From contig CM018604.1 in NCBI GenBank assembly GCA_009192285.1, forward strand, positions 5,427,746 to 5,491,745: a DNA stretch of 64,000 nucleotides. The letters are read 5' to 3'. Below are positions 48,543-58,207 of this stretch, in pieces. The notes beneath the pieces are model-generated. The model saw only the letters and a list, made by a program, of their open reading frames with translations. It was not told the DNA's origin and ran no database searches. The position numbers and the translations under genes were made by a program. This DNA is from Morchella semilibera. Lineage: Eukaryota; Ascomycota; Pezizomycetes; Pezizales; Morchellaceae. Positions within the stretch are counted from its first letter, which is position 1. Each line of letters opens with the position of its first letter.

Positions 48543-49288
48543 CTACTCCAACGGATAATCCGTCTTGTCCAACTTTGCTAGAGTCTCCTTGTGGTGGACG
48601 TGGGCCTACGGTGTCGCAGCACATTAGCAACCCTCCCAAAAACAATAACAACAACCCAGTTTACGATAGATAGGAACAAAGGAGCCACTCACGAAAGGAA
48701 GGCCGCAGTACCCGCAGGGGACAATCTCGGGCTTATCGACATTGATAAAGACCCTTGGGTGGCCCATAGGTCCACCGCCTACACACCATTAGCTCTACTG
48801 CTCCCTTGATACCTATACAGAAGGGGGGGGGGGCATACCGCCGTCGCAGGCAACCACACGCTTCTCGGACCAGCGGACAGGCTGCTGGTGGATCAACTCA
48901 ATTGCCGCATATGGCGCCGGCTATCACCACCACAATTAGCCCCCCTCTCTAACTCCTCCCTACACCCAATTACTTAACCCTCCCGGCCAAGCCCGACCCC
49001 AAGAATGGAAGAACAAGAAACACACACCTGTCCCCCCAGGATCGTCTGCTCGAACCGCGGGCCCACCATCCCCAGCTCCCGCGGCTGCTGCGAGCGACTC
49101 CACGTGCTCTGTCTGTTTGGCGCCTGCTGCACGCTGGCCTTCTGGCCCTCGAGGGCGCTCTCGCGCAGTGGCGCTGGATCGGTGCTGCCCGTGTCGTGGA
49201 TGGTGGTTGCGTTTGTGGTTGGCCCGGGGGCTGAGGAGTAGGCGCGGAGGCCGGCGAGGGCGCGGGTGAGGGGGCGGATTCGAAGCAT
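48543..49288 (-). CDS. NDUFS6: NADH:ubiquinone oxidoreductase zinc-binding subunit (NDUFS6, 13 kDa)
   Basis: Four minus-strand exons: 49288..49028, 48920..48839, 48778..48693 and 48605..48543, with introns of 107, 60 and 87 nt. The product has 163 residues. An Arg/Ala-rich mitochondrial presequence ([19 protein letters not shown]) is followed by the fungal NUMM-type block [25 protein letters not shown], then [13 protein letters not shown]. The zinc site follows: [19 protein letters not shown] and PCGYCGLPF, giving Cys, His and CxxC ligands. NDUFS6 sits at the Q/N-module interface of complex I and is required for late assembly. The last exon encodes [20 protein letters not shown]. The gene is divergent from MPP6, 383 bp away. 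Intron 2 starts GTATG followed by 11 C. Confidence 0.94.
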
Positions 49289-49671
49289 TTTGTTGGGTTT
49301 TGTTGTATGATGTAGTGGTGGTGAGTGTCGGGGGTGAGAGGTGGGCGAAGTGGGCGGGCAGGCGGCTGGATGAGGGTATTTAGATATCTACTTAGAGATG
49401 GGGGTGTGCTGTTGTGGCGGTGGCGGTGAAGAGTGTTAGTTGCGTGGATAAAGGCTTGGCAGTGGGAATTTTGAATGTGCTGGGATAAGTTGGCTTTGGA
49501 ACTTCACGACTTCAACGTTCACACGACGACCGATAGAAATATCACCAATAGAAATATCACCAATAGAAATATCACCAACCAACTGTAGCACTTAGAAAAG
49601 GCAGACACGAGAGACAGGCATATATATACCCTCAGATACACAGCACCAGATCCATCGACCATCCCCCAAAA
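49289..49671. promoter_or_regulatory. Bidirectional promoter between NDUFS6 and the MPP6-like gene
   Basis: This is the head-to-head spacer of two conserved genes. It contains three 15-bp tandem copies of AATAGAAATATCACC (49532-49576), which are the only conspicuous internal structure and may be repeated binding sites. Confidence 0.5.
49532..49576 (+). repeat. 15-bp tandem repeat, three copies
   Basis: Three consecutive nearly identical units of (A/G)ATAGAAATATCACC end 96 bp before the MPP6 start codon. Confidence 0.85.
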
Positions 49672-50608
49672 ATGTCAACATCCAAAGCCCCGGCCCAGCG
49701 CCCAATTGCGAAACCGAAAAGCATGTCTTCAAAACTATTAACCATGAAGGTAAGCTGCCCTTTCAATTCCCTTATACGCCCATCACCCACTATACCAGTA
49801 TAATAGAAAGAGGGGGGGGGGGAAAGAGAAAAAAATACTACTTATAATTATATATATAAACTAACCACCCCTATTTTATCTCCCCCACACAGTTCATGCA
49901 GCGCAGCGCCGCACCCACCGCCGTCCGTGAGGCCCTCGCAAAAGAAGAGTCCAAGCGCGACGCCGCGCGCGAAAAGATGGCTGCGGCTGTATCCTCCACC
50001 GCCGCCGACGCAGAGACGCGCTGGGAGCTCAGCTATGTGCAGACGGTGCACCGCGGGCAGGCGGCCAGGGTCGTTGATTGGGGGTACAGCGAGATCCTTG
50101 GAGACCGCCGGGAGGACAGCGACGAGGAGGACGAGGAAGAGGGGGAGAAGGAGAAGGCGAGTGGCGGGAGGATGGTGTTTGGGGCGTTCAAGTCGAAGGG
50201 AGAGGTGCGTTTTTGATTGTCCTGCGTTGTGTTTGGGGGGGGGGGGGTATTGATTAATTGGTCTGGGTGTTTTGCTGACGGGCGTTAGGCTGCAAAGACG
50301 GAGGGCGATGATGGGGAGGAGTCGGATGAAGGGGAGGAGGGATCGGAGGATGGGGATGGGGATGGGCCGAGGAGGGTTTCGTTGCGTGGGCTAACGTCAA
50401 TCTCGAACGCAGGTCCTCCCCGCCGGGCATGAAGTGCCGCGGGTGCGGGGAGGAGGGCCACACACAGGCACACTGTCCGAGGGCAAGGTGCTACGCCTGC
50501 GACGGCGAGGGCCACATGGCAATGGACTGCCCAAGGCCGAGGAAGGGCAGGAAGAGGGAGGCAATGGCCTATGGCAGTGATAGCAAGAGGAGGAGATCAG
50601 GGAACTAA
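49672..50608 (+). CDS. MPP6: MPP6-family exosome cofactor with C-terminal CCHC zinc knuckles (one frame break)
   Basis: Exons 49672..49749, 49893..50204 and 50289..50608, with introns of 143 and 84 nt. The N-terminus contains SSKLLTMK/FMQRS, spliced exactly within the MPP6 signature (LLxMKFMQR). The second family block is GGRMVFGAFKSKGE, separated by a basic/acidic region. MPP6 binds the nuclear exosome and tethers the helicase Mtr4. After an acidic tract (GEESDEGEEGSEDGDGDG), a second frame encodes PPGMKCRGCGEEGHTQAHCP and RCYACDGEGHMAMDCP, two CCHC zinc knuckles like those of the TRAMP subunits Air1/Air2. The two frames are joined by one missing base near 50412; a 37-nt intron with a poor donor does not restore the frame. 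Zinc knuckles are not part of yeast or human MPP6. Confidence 0.8.
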
Positions 50609-51320
50609 TCGCAGCAGCAGCACTGGGGTGGGGGTTACTACATAACTGCTCCTACTACTACTAGCTATGGGGGCAATGGGAGATTACTAGCTACCAGCGG
50701 CTCGGTTTGGGCGTAGATTTTGCTTGCTGGTAAGTGGGACGGGAGTTTGAGGCGTTCTCTGCTCTTTTTTCTTTTCCTCTTGTCTTTTTTCTTTTCCTCT
50801 TGTCTTTTTTCTTTTTCTTTTTCACTTTTCTCTTCTTCTTTCATTTCGGCTTGATTCTTCTGGCACATTATTGAGGTTTGCCATTGTTGCACCCTTTTCA
50901 CCTTTTTACCTTGCATAGTAAATACTCTTCTATAGCAATTGTTCGCCCGCTAGTTTAGGTAGTCGCTCTAGCAGTAGCAGTAGTAGTTTAGTTGCTGAGG
51001 GGAGGGGGCTGTCTGTACATTTCTGTATTTGTAGATATAAAAATATACTATAGAGTCGCTTTCCCCGTCAAGAGCAAGAAAAAGGATGTAGAATCATTAC
51101 CACCAGGTCAGATAAAAACATATACCCAATTATCAATTGATCAATTAATTGATTGCAATTAATTAATCCAAATCCAGTCTAGCACCCCTAACCCTGCACC
51201 CGACACCCCGCCAAAAAGTTTCGCAGACCGACTACATACCCGTCCCCCGAATATCTCGAAACCCGTACGTCCTCAATTCCACCACCACCACCCCCGAAAA
51301 GCCCGCCCAAAAACCCGACA
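50609..51320. other. Intergenic region
   Basis: This contains the MPP6 3' flank, a pyrimidine minisatellite (50765-50818) and the promoter of the uS5m gene, which becomes C-rich immediately before the ATG. No gene. Confidence 0.6.
50765..50818 (+). repeat. 20-bp pyrimidine tandem repeat
   Basis: Two full copies and a partial copy of TTTTTTCTTTTCCTCTTGTC lie in the 3' flank of the MPP6-like gene. Confidence 0.8.
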
Positions 51321-52361
51321 ATGAGCACCGCCCGCCCCCTCGGCCGCCTCCTCCTCCGGCGTACCTTCACCACCACCGCCCCGCTCCCCATGCACCGACG
51401 CCCAGCACCCACCACCAACCTCGTGTCCCACTCCGCCGACTCCACCCCATACACTGCCGCCGACCTCGCCGCCCTCCGGAAGCACTACTCCCCGGCACAG
51501 ATCAGCTCCTTCCTCGCCGGCGAGACCTCAATCGCCCGCTCCGACTTTGACCGGCGCGTCTCGCGCGACCCCGGGGACCCCATGCTCCTCAACTACCTCG
51601 ACGACCTAGCAACCATCGACCCGACACTCGACTTCCCCAGCGACCATGCGCCGCCAAAATACGTTGCGGGCCACCCGCTGCAGCCGCTGCCCGTGATGGA
51701 GGACCCGTTCCAGGGCGGTGACGAGGCCGCCGTCCCCTGGATCCGCGACGTCAGCCGGCGCATCGGGTTCAGCGAGGAGCAGGTGGCACGGCTCAAGACA
51801 AAGATCCTCGTCACCCATAGGGTCGTCAATCAGACGCATATGGGGAAGATCCAGAAGATCTACTCGCTGGCGGTGGCCGGGAACGGAAACGGGCTTGTGG
51901 GCATCGGGGAGGGGAAGGCCGTCGAGCATGACGATAGTCAGCGGATGGCTACGTATATGGCTGTCAGGAACTTGGAGCCCGTGCCAAGGTATGAGAACAG
52001 GACCATCTATGGGGATGTGGAGGTGAAGCTGGGGGCGGTGGAGTTGGGGCTGTATTCGAGGCCTCCGGGTAGGTTTTTCTTTTTTTTCCTTTCTTCCCTG
52101 TTGGTGAATGATTGTGGTGATGGTGGGGCTAACCATAGAGTAGGCTTCGGTGTCCGATGCTCGCAATATGTGTTTGAGATTGCACGCTGCGCCGGGATTC
52201 ACGATCTCTCGGCGCGGGCCACCCGCTCTCGGAATCCCATGAACGTCATTAAGGCGACGATGCACGCCCTCCGGAGCCAGAAGCTGCCAGAGACGATTGC
52301 GCGTGGGAGAGGGAAGAAGTTTGTGGACGTCAGGAAGGTCTACTACAATGGTATGGTGTAG
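51321..52361 (+). CDS. MRPS5: Mitochondrial ribosomal protein uS5m
   Basis: Exons 51321..52068 and 52144..52361 flank a 75-nt intron (GTAGGT...GAGTAG). The product has 321 residues. It has an Arg-rich mitochondrial presequence (MSTARPLGRLLLRRTF) and a fungal-specific N-terminal region. The S5 RNA-binding domain reads THRVVNQTHMGKIQKIYSLAVAGNGNGLVGIGEGKA, and the C-terminal S5 fold is GFGVRCSQYVFEIARCAGIHDLSARATRSRNPMNVIKA. uS5m lines the mRNA entry channel of the small mitoribosomal subunit. The intron is divisible by three and contains no stop codon, so the unspliced RNA would also be translatable; conservation across SRPPG/FGVRC shows that it is an intron. Confidence 0.95.
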   Translation: MSTARPLGRLLLRRTFTTTAPLPMHRRPAPTTNLVSHSADSTPYTAADLAALRKHYSPAQISSFLAGETSIARSDFDRRVSRDPGDPMLLNYLDDLATIDPTLDFPSDHAPPKYVAGHPLQPLPVMEDPFQGGDEAAVPWIRDVSRRIGFSEEQVARLKTKILVTHRVVNQTHMGKIQKIYSLAVAGNGNGLVGIGEGKAVEHDDSQRMATYMAVRNLEPVPRYENRTIYGDVEVKLGAVELGLYSRPPGRFFFFFLSSLLVNDCGDGGANHRVGFGVRCSQYVFEIARCAGIHDLSARATRSRNPMNVIKATMHALRSQKLPETIARGRGKKFVDVRKVYYNGMV

Positions 52362-52419
52362 TAGAAGTAGTTTAGACCTTTGTATTTTTTAATTCTCGTT
52401 GCCTCTTCTTCTTCTTCTT

Positions 52420-52455
52420 GCTTCTTGCTTCTTGCTTCTTGCTTCTTGCTTCTTC
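52420..52455 (+). repeat. (GCTTCTT)n microsatellite
   Basis: About five tandem GCTTCTT units lie within a longer CTT-rich tract in the 3' flank of the uS5m gene. Confidence 0.8.
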
Positions 52456-52886
52456 TTCTTCTTCTCTCTTTCTCTCTCTCTCGGCCTTCTTTTGGGGGGG
52501 GGGAGGTTGGCTGGTTGGTGGTAGTTCTGTAAATAAATTGCATGTAAGTAAGTACATGTAAGTATGTGCGTGCTTGATGGTAGTGGCATGTATGTAGATA
52601 TATACACACAAAAAAGGACTGGACTGTGCTTCTGCGGGGCATTGAGTGTAGGTTTCGTTCAGTGTATAGCTTCATCATGTATGGAGGTGAATAGATTTAT
52701 AGAACCTAGAGAACATATTATGGGCTATGAGCGGGGTGAGGGTGGGATACATTGTACAGAGTCATGTGCAAATGTGGGACTTGCATGCACGTGACTGACA
52801 AACTTTATAAGGGTAACTGTTATAAAGTGTTCCCAAGTAAGCAAGTTGGGTTAAAACAGCAAAGAAGCCCACCACAATCGTGCGTT

Positions 52887-53000
52887 GAGAGGCTTGGTTA
52901 GTGGTTGTGGGGGATGGAAATGGGGTGGTCGTGGAGGAGAGGTTCCCCAGCCGCGCATGGGGGTGGGTTCGATTCCTACCCCTGGAGGACTAACTTTTTT
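52887..53000 (+). other. Possible degenerate tRNA-like Pol III unit
   Basis: A perfect box B (GGTTCGATTCC, 52966-52976) is followed 18 bp later by a six-T terminator (52995-53000). An imperfect box A-like TTGGTTAGTGG lies at 52894-52904. The T stem can form with one G-U pair, but no acceptor stem is possible. This may be a tRNA relic or the head of a tRNA-derived element. Confidence 0.25.
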
Positions 53001-53180
53001 ATTATCTTTTTATTATTATTCTTTTAGGTGCATCTATTCATCTTCTAGGTTGGGTGTGTGGGATCTTTCTTCATGAGCTTCTTGGTCCGTGCCTTATAGC
53101 AAAGAGTCCCTTTAAGGATTATTGGGTTATATGTATATATGTAAGACTTGCATTTGCAACAATTCTACCAGACTGTACCT

Positions 53181-53263
53181 ACAAGGCTGTGGGATTTAGT
53201 GAGTGAATGGGTCCCCACCTGTCAACACCCCATTTAGTTCACTCACTTACTCCAGAGCCTTGT
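53181..53263. mobile_element. Foldback element, possible MITE
   Basis: ACAAGGCT...TGAGTGAA (53181-53207) is repeated in inverted orientation as TTCACTCA...AGCCTTGT (53238-53263), with roughly 85 percent arm identity and a 30-bp loop. There is no coding capacity. A target-site duplication is not clear. Confidence 0.45.
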
Positions 53264-54596
53264 GCATATATGGGGAGGTTGAGGTTGGGAGATATCTGTA
53301 TGTCATGCTGCCGCTGTAGGCCCCGATATTTAGATATTCCGGGATCCTAATATGCAGCTAGACATATACAGAATACAGACTGTAGAGAATGGGGGCCACA
53401 GAAGGTGATTTCACAGCAGGAGGTCCACGGGGCGAGGGTTGTAAAAGGAAGCTGGCTGTAAAAGCACATATGTGCATGTACTTAGTAAGTAAAGATGTAA
53501 ATGTACGGCACCAGAAAGGGAGATGTAATGCTTGCGGTGAGAATGAGCTTCCGCCAAATTGCCCGGTTGATACACAAAAATGGAGGCGGAAACTTATTCT
53601 CGCGGCAAGTACTTATGAAGATACCATTGTAGACGGTATCGTGAGAAACTTCCGAATTAAATCCATTATACCGTAGCAATGTATGCTGTAGCAATATCAC
53701 AGTGTCATGTAGTTAGTGTAGTTAGGTACTGACTTTACGGTAGGCACAGTGCTTCGAGTACTCACGTACATGTTTTAAAAGTATTTTTTTTATTCATTGA
53801 AGTAATAAATACAATCACATATAACATACCTCCTCTATCTAGATCTGCACTACACAACTATCAGGGTAAAAATAACTCCTACCAGCTCTCCCCTCCTCCT
53901 CCTCCTCAGCTTCCATCTACTCGACTAATCATCGCCCTAGTGGCAATAGAAGCTTTGTGCAGCCGGGGCTGGCGCCTCTATATTCTTTTGCGGGGATGGA
54001 TGGGATCGGCACCAATCAGGTTATCGGAAAATCAGGCCGGCTCAATCTGCGCAGTCTCTACTTATTATCAATAAGAACTGTCCGTCCGTCTAGATCTGTT
54101 AATGCCCCGCGTACAGTACATAAGTTTATGATCGCCAGCCAGCGAGCCAGGCGCAGACGACGCAGACGCAGTGTATCGTGCCAGCGAGAGCTGAAAAACA
54201 CACCCCCACACCCCATCAGATGTAACACGTTACAAAGCTGCGATAGGCGCCCGCGCTGGCGGAGCAAGGCAGCAGCGCCAATGAGAAACACGTCTGTGCT
54301 AGGTATGCGCGGCTGTCTCATCGACGCTATGGGAAGGGTCCGAGGGGAGCGAGGCGAGGTCAGGCGAGGGGAGGGGAGGGGAGAGTTAAGATATAAGCCT
54401 ATTTTATATATATTGGTAGTGCGCTGGTGGAGCTCTCTCTAGCTGTGACAAGAATCGAGGTTTTGGTTAACTGTACAGAGATAGCTATAGCTAACCAGCT
54501 AGAGACCTTTGAACTGTCCCCGAGTGTTGTTGATATTGAGGCGCAAGCCAGACAGACAGACCGAATAGTTCAGAGACCAGGCCCACAGACATAATA

Positions 54597-54642
54597 ATGG
54601 GACAGACACAGTCGGCCCCCGCCAACCAGGCCAATCATAGGA

Positions 54643-54676
<34 letters not shown>

Positions 54677-55389
54677 TGGCCGCGGCGAAGAAATCGGTGC
54701 CCGGAACAGAGCTCTAGCAAATAGGGAAGCCCTCCTCCGCAAGGAGCTCTCCCAGAAGTCGCAAACTGGTACCTCTCCCTCCTATCCATAGATAGCCCAC
54801 AATAACTAACGAGCTCCCCACAGCATGGGCACAAAACGACAAAGCCAAAGCCAAAGAATACTCCAACGCCTCCAAGACGCACCAGCTCGCCATGGAATCC
54901 TACAACGCGCTCGCTGCAGCCGAGATCTTCAGCGCCCTCAATCCCACATACCACCAGCACAAGCAGCCCCCGCGCCCGTTCCTGCTACAGCTCTTCTCAA
55001 AAGCGCCGACGCCTGCCAGCACGGCGCTAGCCCAGATCGACCTGCATGGGCTGCGCGTGGCGGAGGCGCTGCCGCTCGTCCGCGAGCATCTGAGGCTGTG
55101 CCGGCGCAACGGCCTAGCGCGGACAAAAATCATCACGGGGAAGGGCCTGCACAGCGTTGACGGCGTGGCAAAGATCAGGCCGCAGGTCGAGAGGATGCTG
55201 GCCGAGGAGCGGGTCAAGATCGTGAGGGAGGGCGTGGGGCGGCGGAATGAGGGGGCGTTTGTGGTGGAGTTTGCGGCGGAGGGGGAGTCGGCGGCGGCGG
55301 AGGAGGACGTGGTGGGATGGGTGGGGTGGGTTTTGGGGGGGTTGTTTGGCGGCGAGGGAGGAGGTAGGAAGAGGGCGGTGAGGCTTTAG
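54597..55389 (+). CDS. Smr-domain (DUF1771 + Smr) protein, probably N-myristoylated
   Basis: Exons 54597..54768 and 54824..55389 flank a 55-nt intron. The product has 245 residues. The N-terminus MGQTQSAPA fits the MGxxxS N-myristoylation consensus. A polyserine tract encoded by ten AGC codons follows (54645-54674). The DUF1771 helical pair spans about residues 35-105 (ARNRALANREALLRKELSQK to MESYNALAAAEIFSALNP). The Smr domain, about 140-205, contains IDLHGLRVAEALPLVREHL and KIITGKGLHS; the DxHG and TGKG signatures belong to the endonuclease fold related to MutS2 and N4BP2/Cue2. Fungal members are thought to act on RNA or DNA, and Cue2 cuts mRNA at collided ribosomes. The C-terminal Gly/Trp-rich tail is unusual. 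The substrate is unknown. Confidence 0.88.
54645..54674 (+). repeat. (AGC)10 coding microsatellite
   Basis: Ten AGC codons encode a serine run after the N-terminus of the Smr protein. Confidence 0.9.
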
Positions 55390-56297
55390 GAGGTGGTGGG
55401 CTTGGGTTGGTGGGCGTTTTTATTTTATCTTTTGAGGGTATTGATGGTATGCCTGATCATTATCATGACTTGATATTACGTTCTTTATGTTTGGTAGTTT
55501 TTTATTTCTTCTCATCTCTTTCTTTTCTTTTTTCCCCACGCATACTGTCAGCGTATTATGCATACCTATAATCAATATAGGGAATTATCTCATCATATCT
55601 GTCCTCGATCTGTAAAGTGCCCTCCTTCCTTCGTCTGTCCTGCGCCCACAACAGGGGAGCGAGTATACCTGTTAGTGGATTTGTTTTTCTTGGTAGGGGC
55701 AGCAGACGAATGATACAGCCAACGCTACATGTAATTGCATAGGTAGAGAGAGTATTGTTGATTTATTTAATCTGATTTCGATCCAAGAAACTGCAGTGAT
55801 AGAGGCCAAGCACAACCAATATCCAGGCCTCCAACCACATCATAGCACAACCAATTAAGTGTCCATTTGTAGAAGTACATACTCCCTCAATTCCATTAAG
55901 CATGAGATCTAGGTTTAATTCAAGCTACATAAGTACATGTACATGTACATTGTAGTAAAAGCCCCGCCCGCATCATAGTCAATCACCCGAGTGTTTTCTC
56001 GCTCACTCACTGGCACTCACCCGGTACAACTTCACCCTCACGCACTCGACCCCACCCAATCGGAACACACCAGTCTCCCCATTAGTAATCCACCCACCCC
56101 GCCCCGCGCCCTCCCCCACCACCCCGGGCCGGGTAATGCAGTAAGTAACCCTCCCTCCCAGCAAACCTTGAACATCGCGAGAAAGCCCGAAACACCCACC
56201 CGTTTTATCCCACTTTTCACTCCTCTCCCACCCCCCCCACCCCCGGATCCCCCGACACCGAAACAAACAAAGCAAAGCAAAGCAAAGCAAAAACACA
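55390..56297. other. Intergenic region
   Basis: T-rich 3' flank of the Smr gene, three TACATGTA copies (55726, and the overlapping pair 55934 and 55940), then a C-rich promoter/5' leader of the MPP-beta gene ending in a short GCAAA repeat (56270-56290). No gene. Confidence 0.6.
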
Positions 56298-58207
56298 ATG
56301 GCCGCCGCTCGAGTAGCACGAAACGCCTTTTCATCCGCCATCCGGAGACCCAGCGGCTTGCTGGTGCCGAGGAGGTTCCCGGGCCTCACAAAGTCGCTTG
56401 CCTCGCAGGCTCCGCAGCAGGTGCTGACGCCGGGCGTCACCACGCAGTCCACGACGCTGTCCAATGGCTTGACGGTGAGTACAGATAGAATGGAGAGAAA
56501 AAGGAATCTGTTTGTGTGTGTGGAGGAGAGGTGTGTGAGGGAGAGGAGAGCAGCGGAGGGGAATTCCAATTGTGAAGTGTGGAATGGCAGGGCTGATGAT
56601 GATGATGTGGGGTATCGTGATAGATTGCGACCGAGCACTCGCCGTACGTGCAGACGGCAACCGTCGGTGTCTTTATCGATGCCGGAAGCAGGGCGGAGAC
56701 GGATGCGACGAACGGAACTGCGCACTTCTTGGAGCATTTGGCTTTCAAGGTAGGGCCCCTTACAATTGAGCTTGGGGGAGGGGGGGGGGTTTATTTGGTG
56801 GTTGGGGTGGGGATTGTCGGGTCGTTTTGCTCACGAGTGCCATCGGGTTTGTTTGTAGGGAACAAAAACTAGAACGCAGCACCAATTGGAAATTGAGATC
56901 GAGAACATGGGTGGTCACTTGAATGCCTACACATCTGTACGCTTTTTTTTTTCTTTTCCTTTCCCCCCCTTTTCTTTCTACAATTCGATTGCTGTTTCGG
57001 GGACTGACTTGGGGTGTAGCGTGAAAACACTGTCTATTACGCAAAATCGCTCAAGGACGACGTTGGCAAGTCTGTTGAGATCCTTGCCGATATCCTGCAA
57101 AACTCCAAGCTCGAGGAGTCCGCCATCGAACGTGAGCGTGATGTGATCCTCCGTGAGCAGGAGGAGGTCGACAAGCAGCTTGAGGAGGTTGTGTTTGACC
57201 ACCTTCACGCCACCGCTTTCCAGAACCAGCCACTCGGCCGCACCATCCTCGGCCCGAAGAAGAACATTCTCTCAATCAGCAGGGCTAACCTCACTGACTA
57301 CATCTCAACCAACTACAAGGCCGATCGCATGGTCCTCGTCGGTGCTGGTGGAATCCCCCACGCGCAGCTTGTCGAGCTTGCCGAGAAGCACTTTGCTGGC
57401 TTGAAGCCCTCGGGTAGCAACCTCAGCATTGGAAGCGCCCGCGGCCCTAAGCCCGACTTTGTCGGATCCGAGGTCCGCATGAGGGATGACACTCTCCCCA
57501 CTGCGCACATTGCTATCGCTGTCGAGGGTGTCAGCTGGAAGGACCCCCAGTACTTTACTGCTCTTGTTGCCCAGGCTATCATTGGTAACTGGGACAGGGC
57601 AATGGGTAACGCTCCTCACTTGGGAAGCAGGCTCTCATCCTTCGTGCACGAGCACCAGCTTGCCAACTCATTCATGAGCTTTAGCACCTCATACTCCGAC
57701 ACTGGGTAATACCCCCTCCCATATTCTAATATGAAGTTGTCTTGTTGACTCCCATTTATCTAGTCTCTGGGGAATCTACCTCGTCACCGACAAGGTTACC
57801 CGTATCGACGACCTCGTCCACTTTGCCCTCCGCGAGTGGACCCGCCTCGCCACCACCGTCACCGAGGCTGAGGTCGAGCGTGCCAAGGCGCAGCTCAAGG
57901 CCTCGCTCCTCCTCTCGCTCGACGGTACCACCGCTGTTGCTGAGGACATTGGGCGTCAGATCATCACCACCGGAAGGAGGATGAACCCTGCTGAGATTGA
58001 GAGGGTCGTTGGGGCCATCACGGAGAAGGATGTTATACAGTTTGCGCAGGAAAAGATTTGGGACCAGGATATTGCCATCAGCGCTTTGGGAAGTATTGAA
58101 GGAGTAAGCACCCCGCCATGCCCCTCTAGTATAAAGATTGCTAATGACGAGTACAGTTGTTGGACTACCCGCGTATCCGCGGCGACACCAGCCGTAACTT
58201 TGGTTAG
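56298..58207 (+). CDS. MAS1: Mitochondrial processing peptidase beta subunit
   Basis: Six exons: 56298..56474, 56624..56749, 56859..56936, 57020..57705, 57764..58103 and 58157..58207. The reading frame closes over 485 residues. A presequence-like N-terminus ([20 protein letters not shown]) precedes TTLSNGLT. The inverted zinc motif HFLEH (residues 93-97) in [20 protein letters not shown] makes this the catalytic beta subunit rather than alpha. The downstream block [19 protein letters not shown] and the EREEV-type acidic helix ([19 protein letters not shown]) are diagnostic. The enzyme removes presequences from imported mitochondrial precursors; in some fungi the beta subunit doubles as complex III Core I. 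The last exon encodes [16 protein letters not shown]. It is the second M16 metalloprotease in the window, but only distantly related to STE23. Confidence 0.97.

Larger units (their letters stand above)
52362..54596. other. Intergenic region with microsatellite, foldback and Pol III-like sequence
   Basis: No protein gene is supported; frames at 53389 and 53957 lack domains. The region holds a GCTTCTT microsatellite, a G-run near 52495, one TACATGTA (52553), a tRNA-like box B with a T-run terminator (52966-53000) and a foldback element (53181-53263). GA-rich GAGGGGAGGGGAG sequence at 54350-54380 precedes the Smr gene promoter. Confidence 0.5.

Noticed and set aside
53389-53676. 95-codon frame with scattered cysteines resembling a zinc motif
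   Set aside because: The cysteine spacing fits no known finger and no intron or neighbour supports a gene.
53957-54442. 161-codon frame with an Arg-rich centre
   Set aside because: It begins with GTG, has no domain, and the Arg run comes from GA/GC-rich simple sequence.
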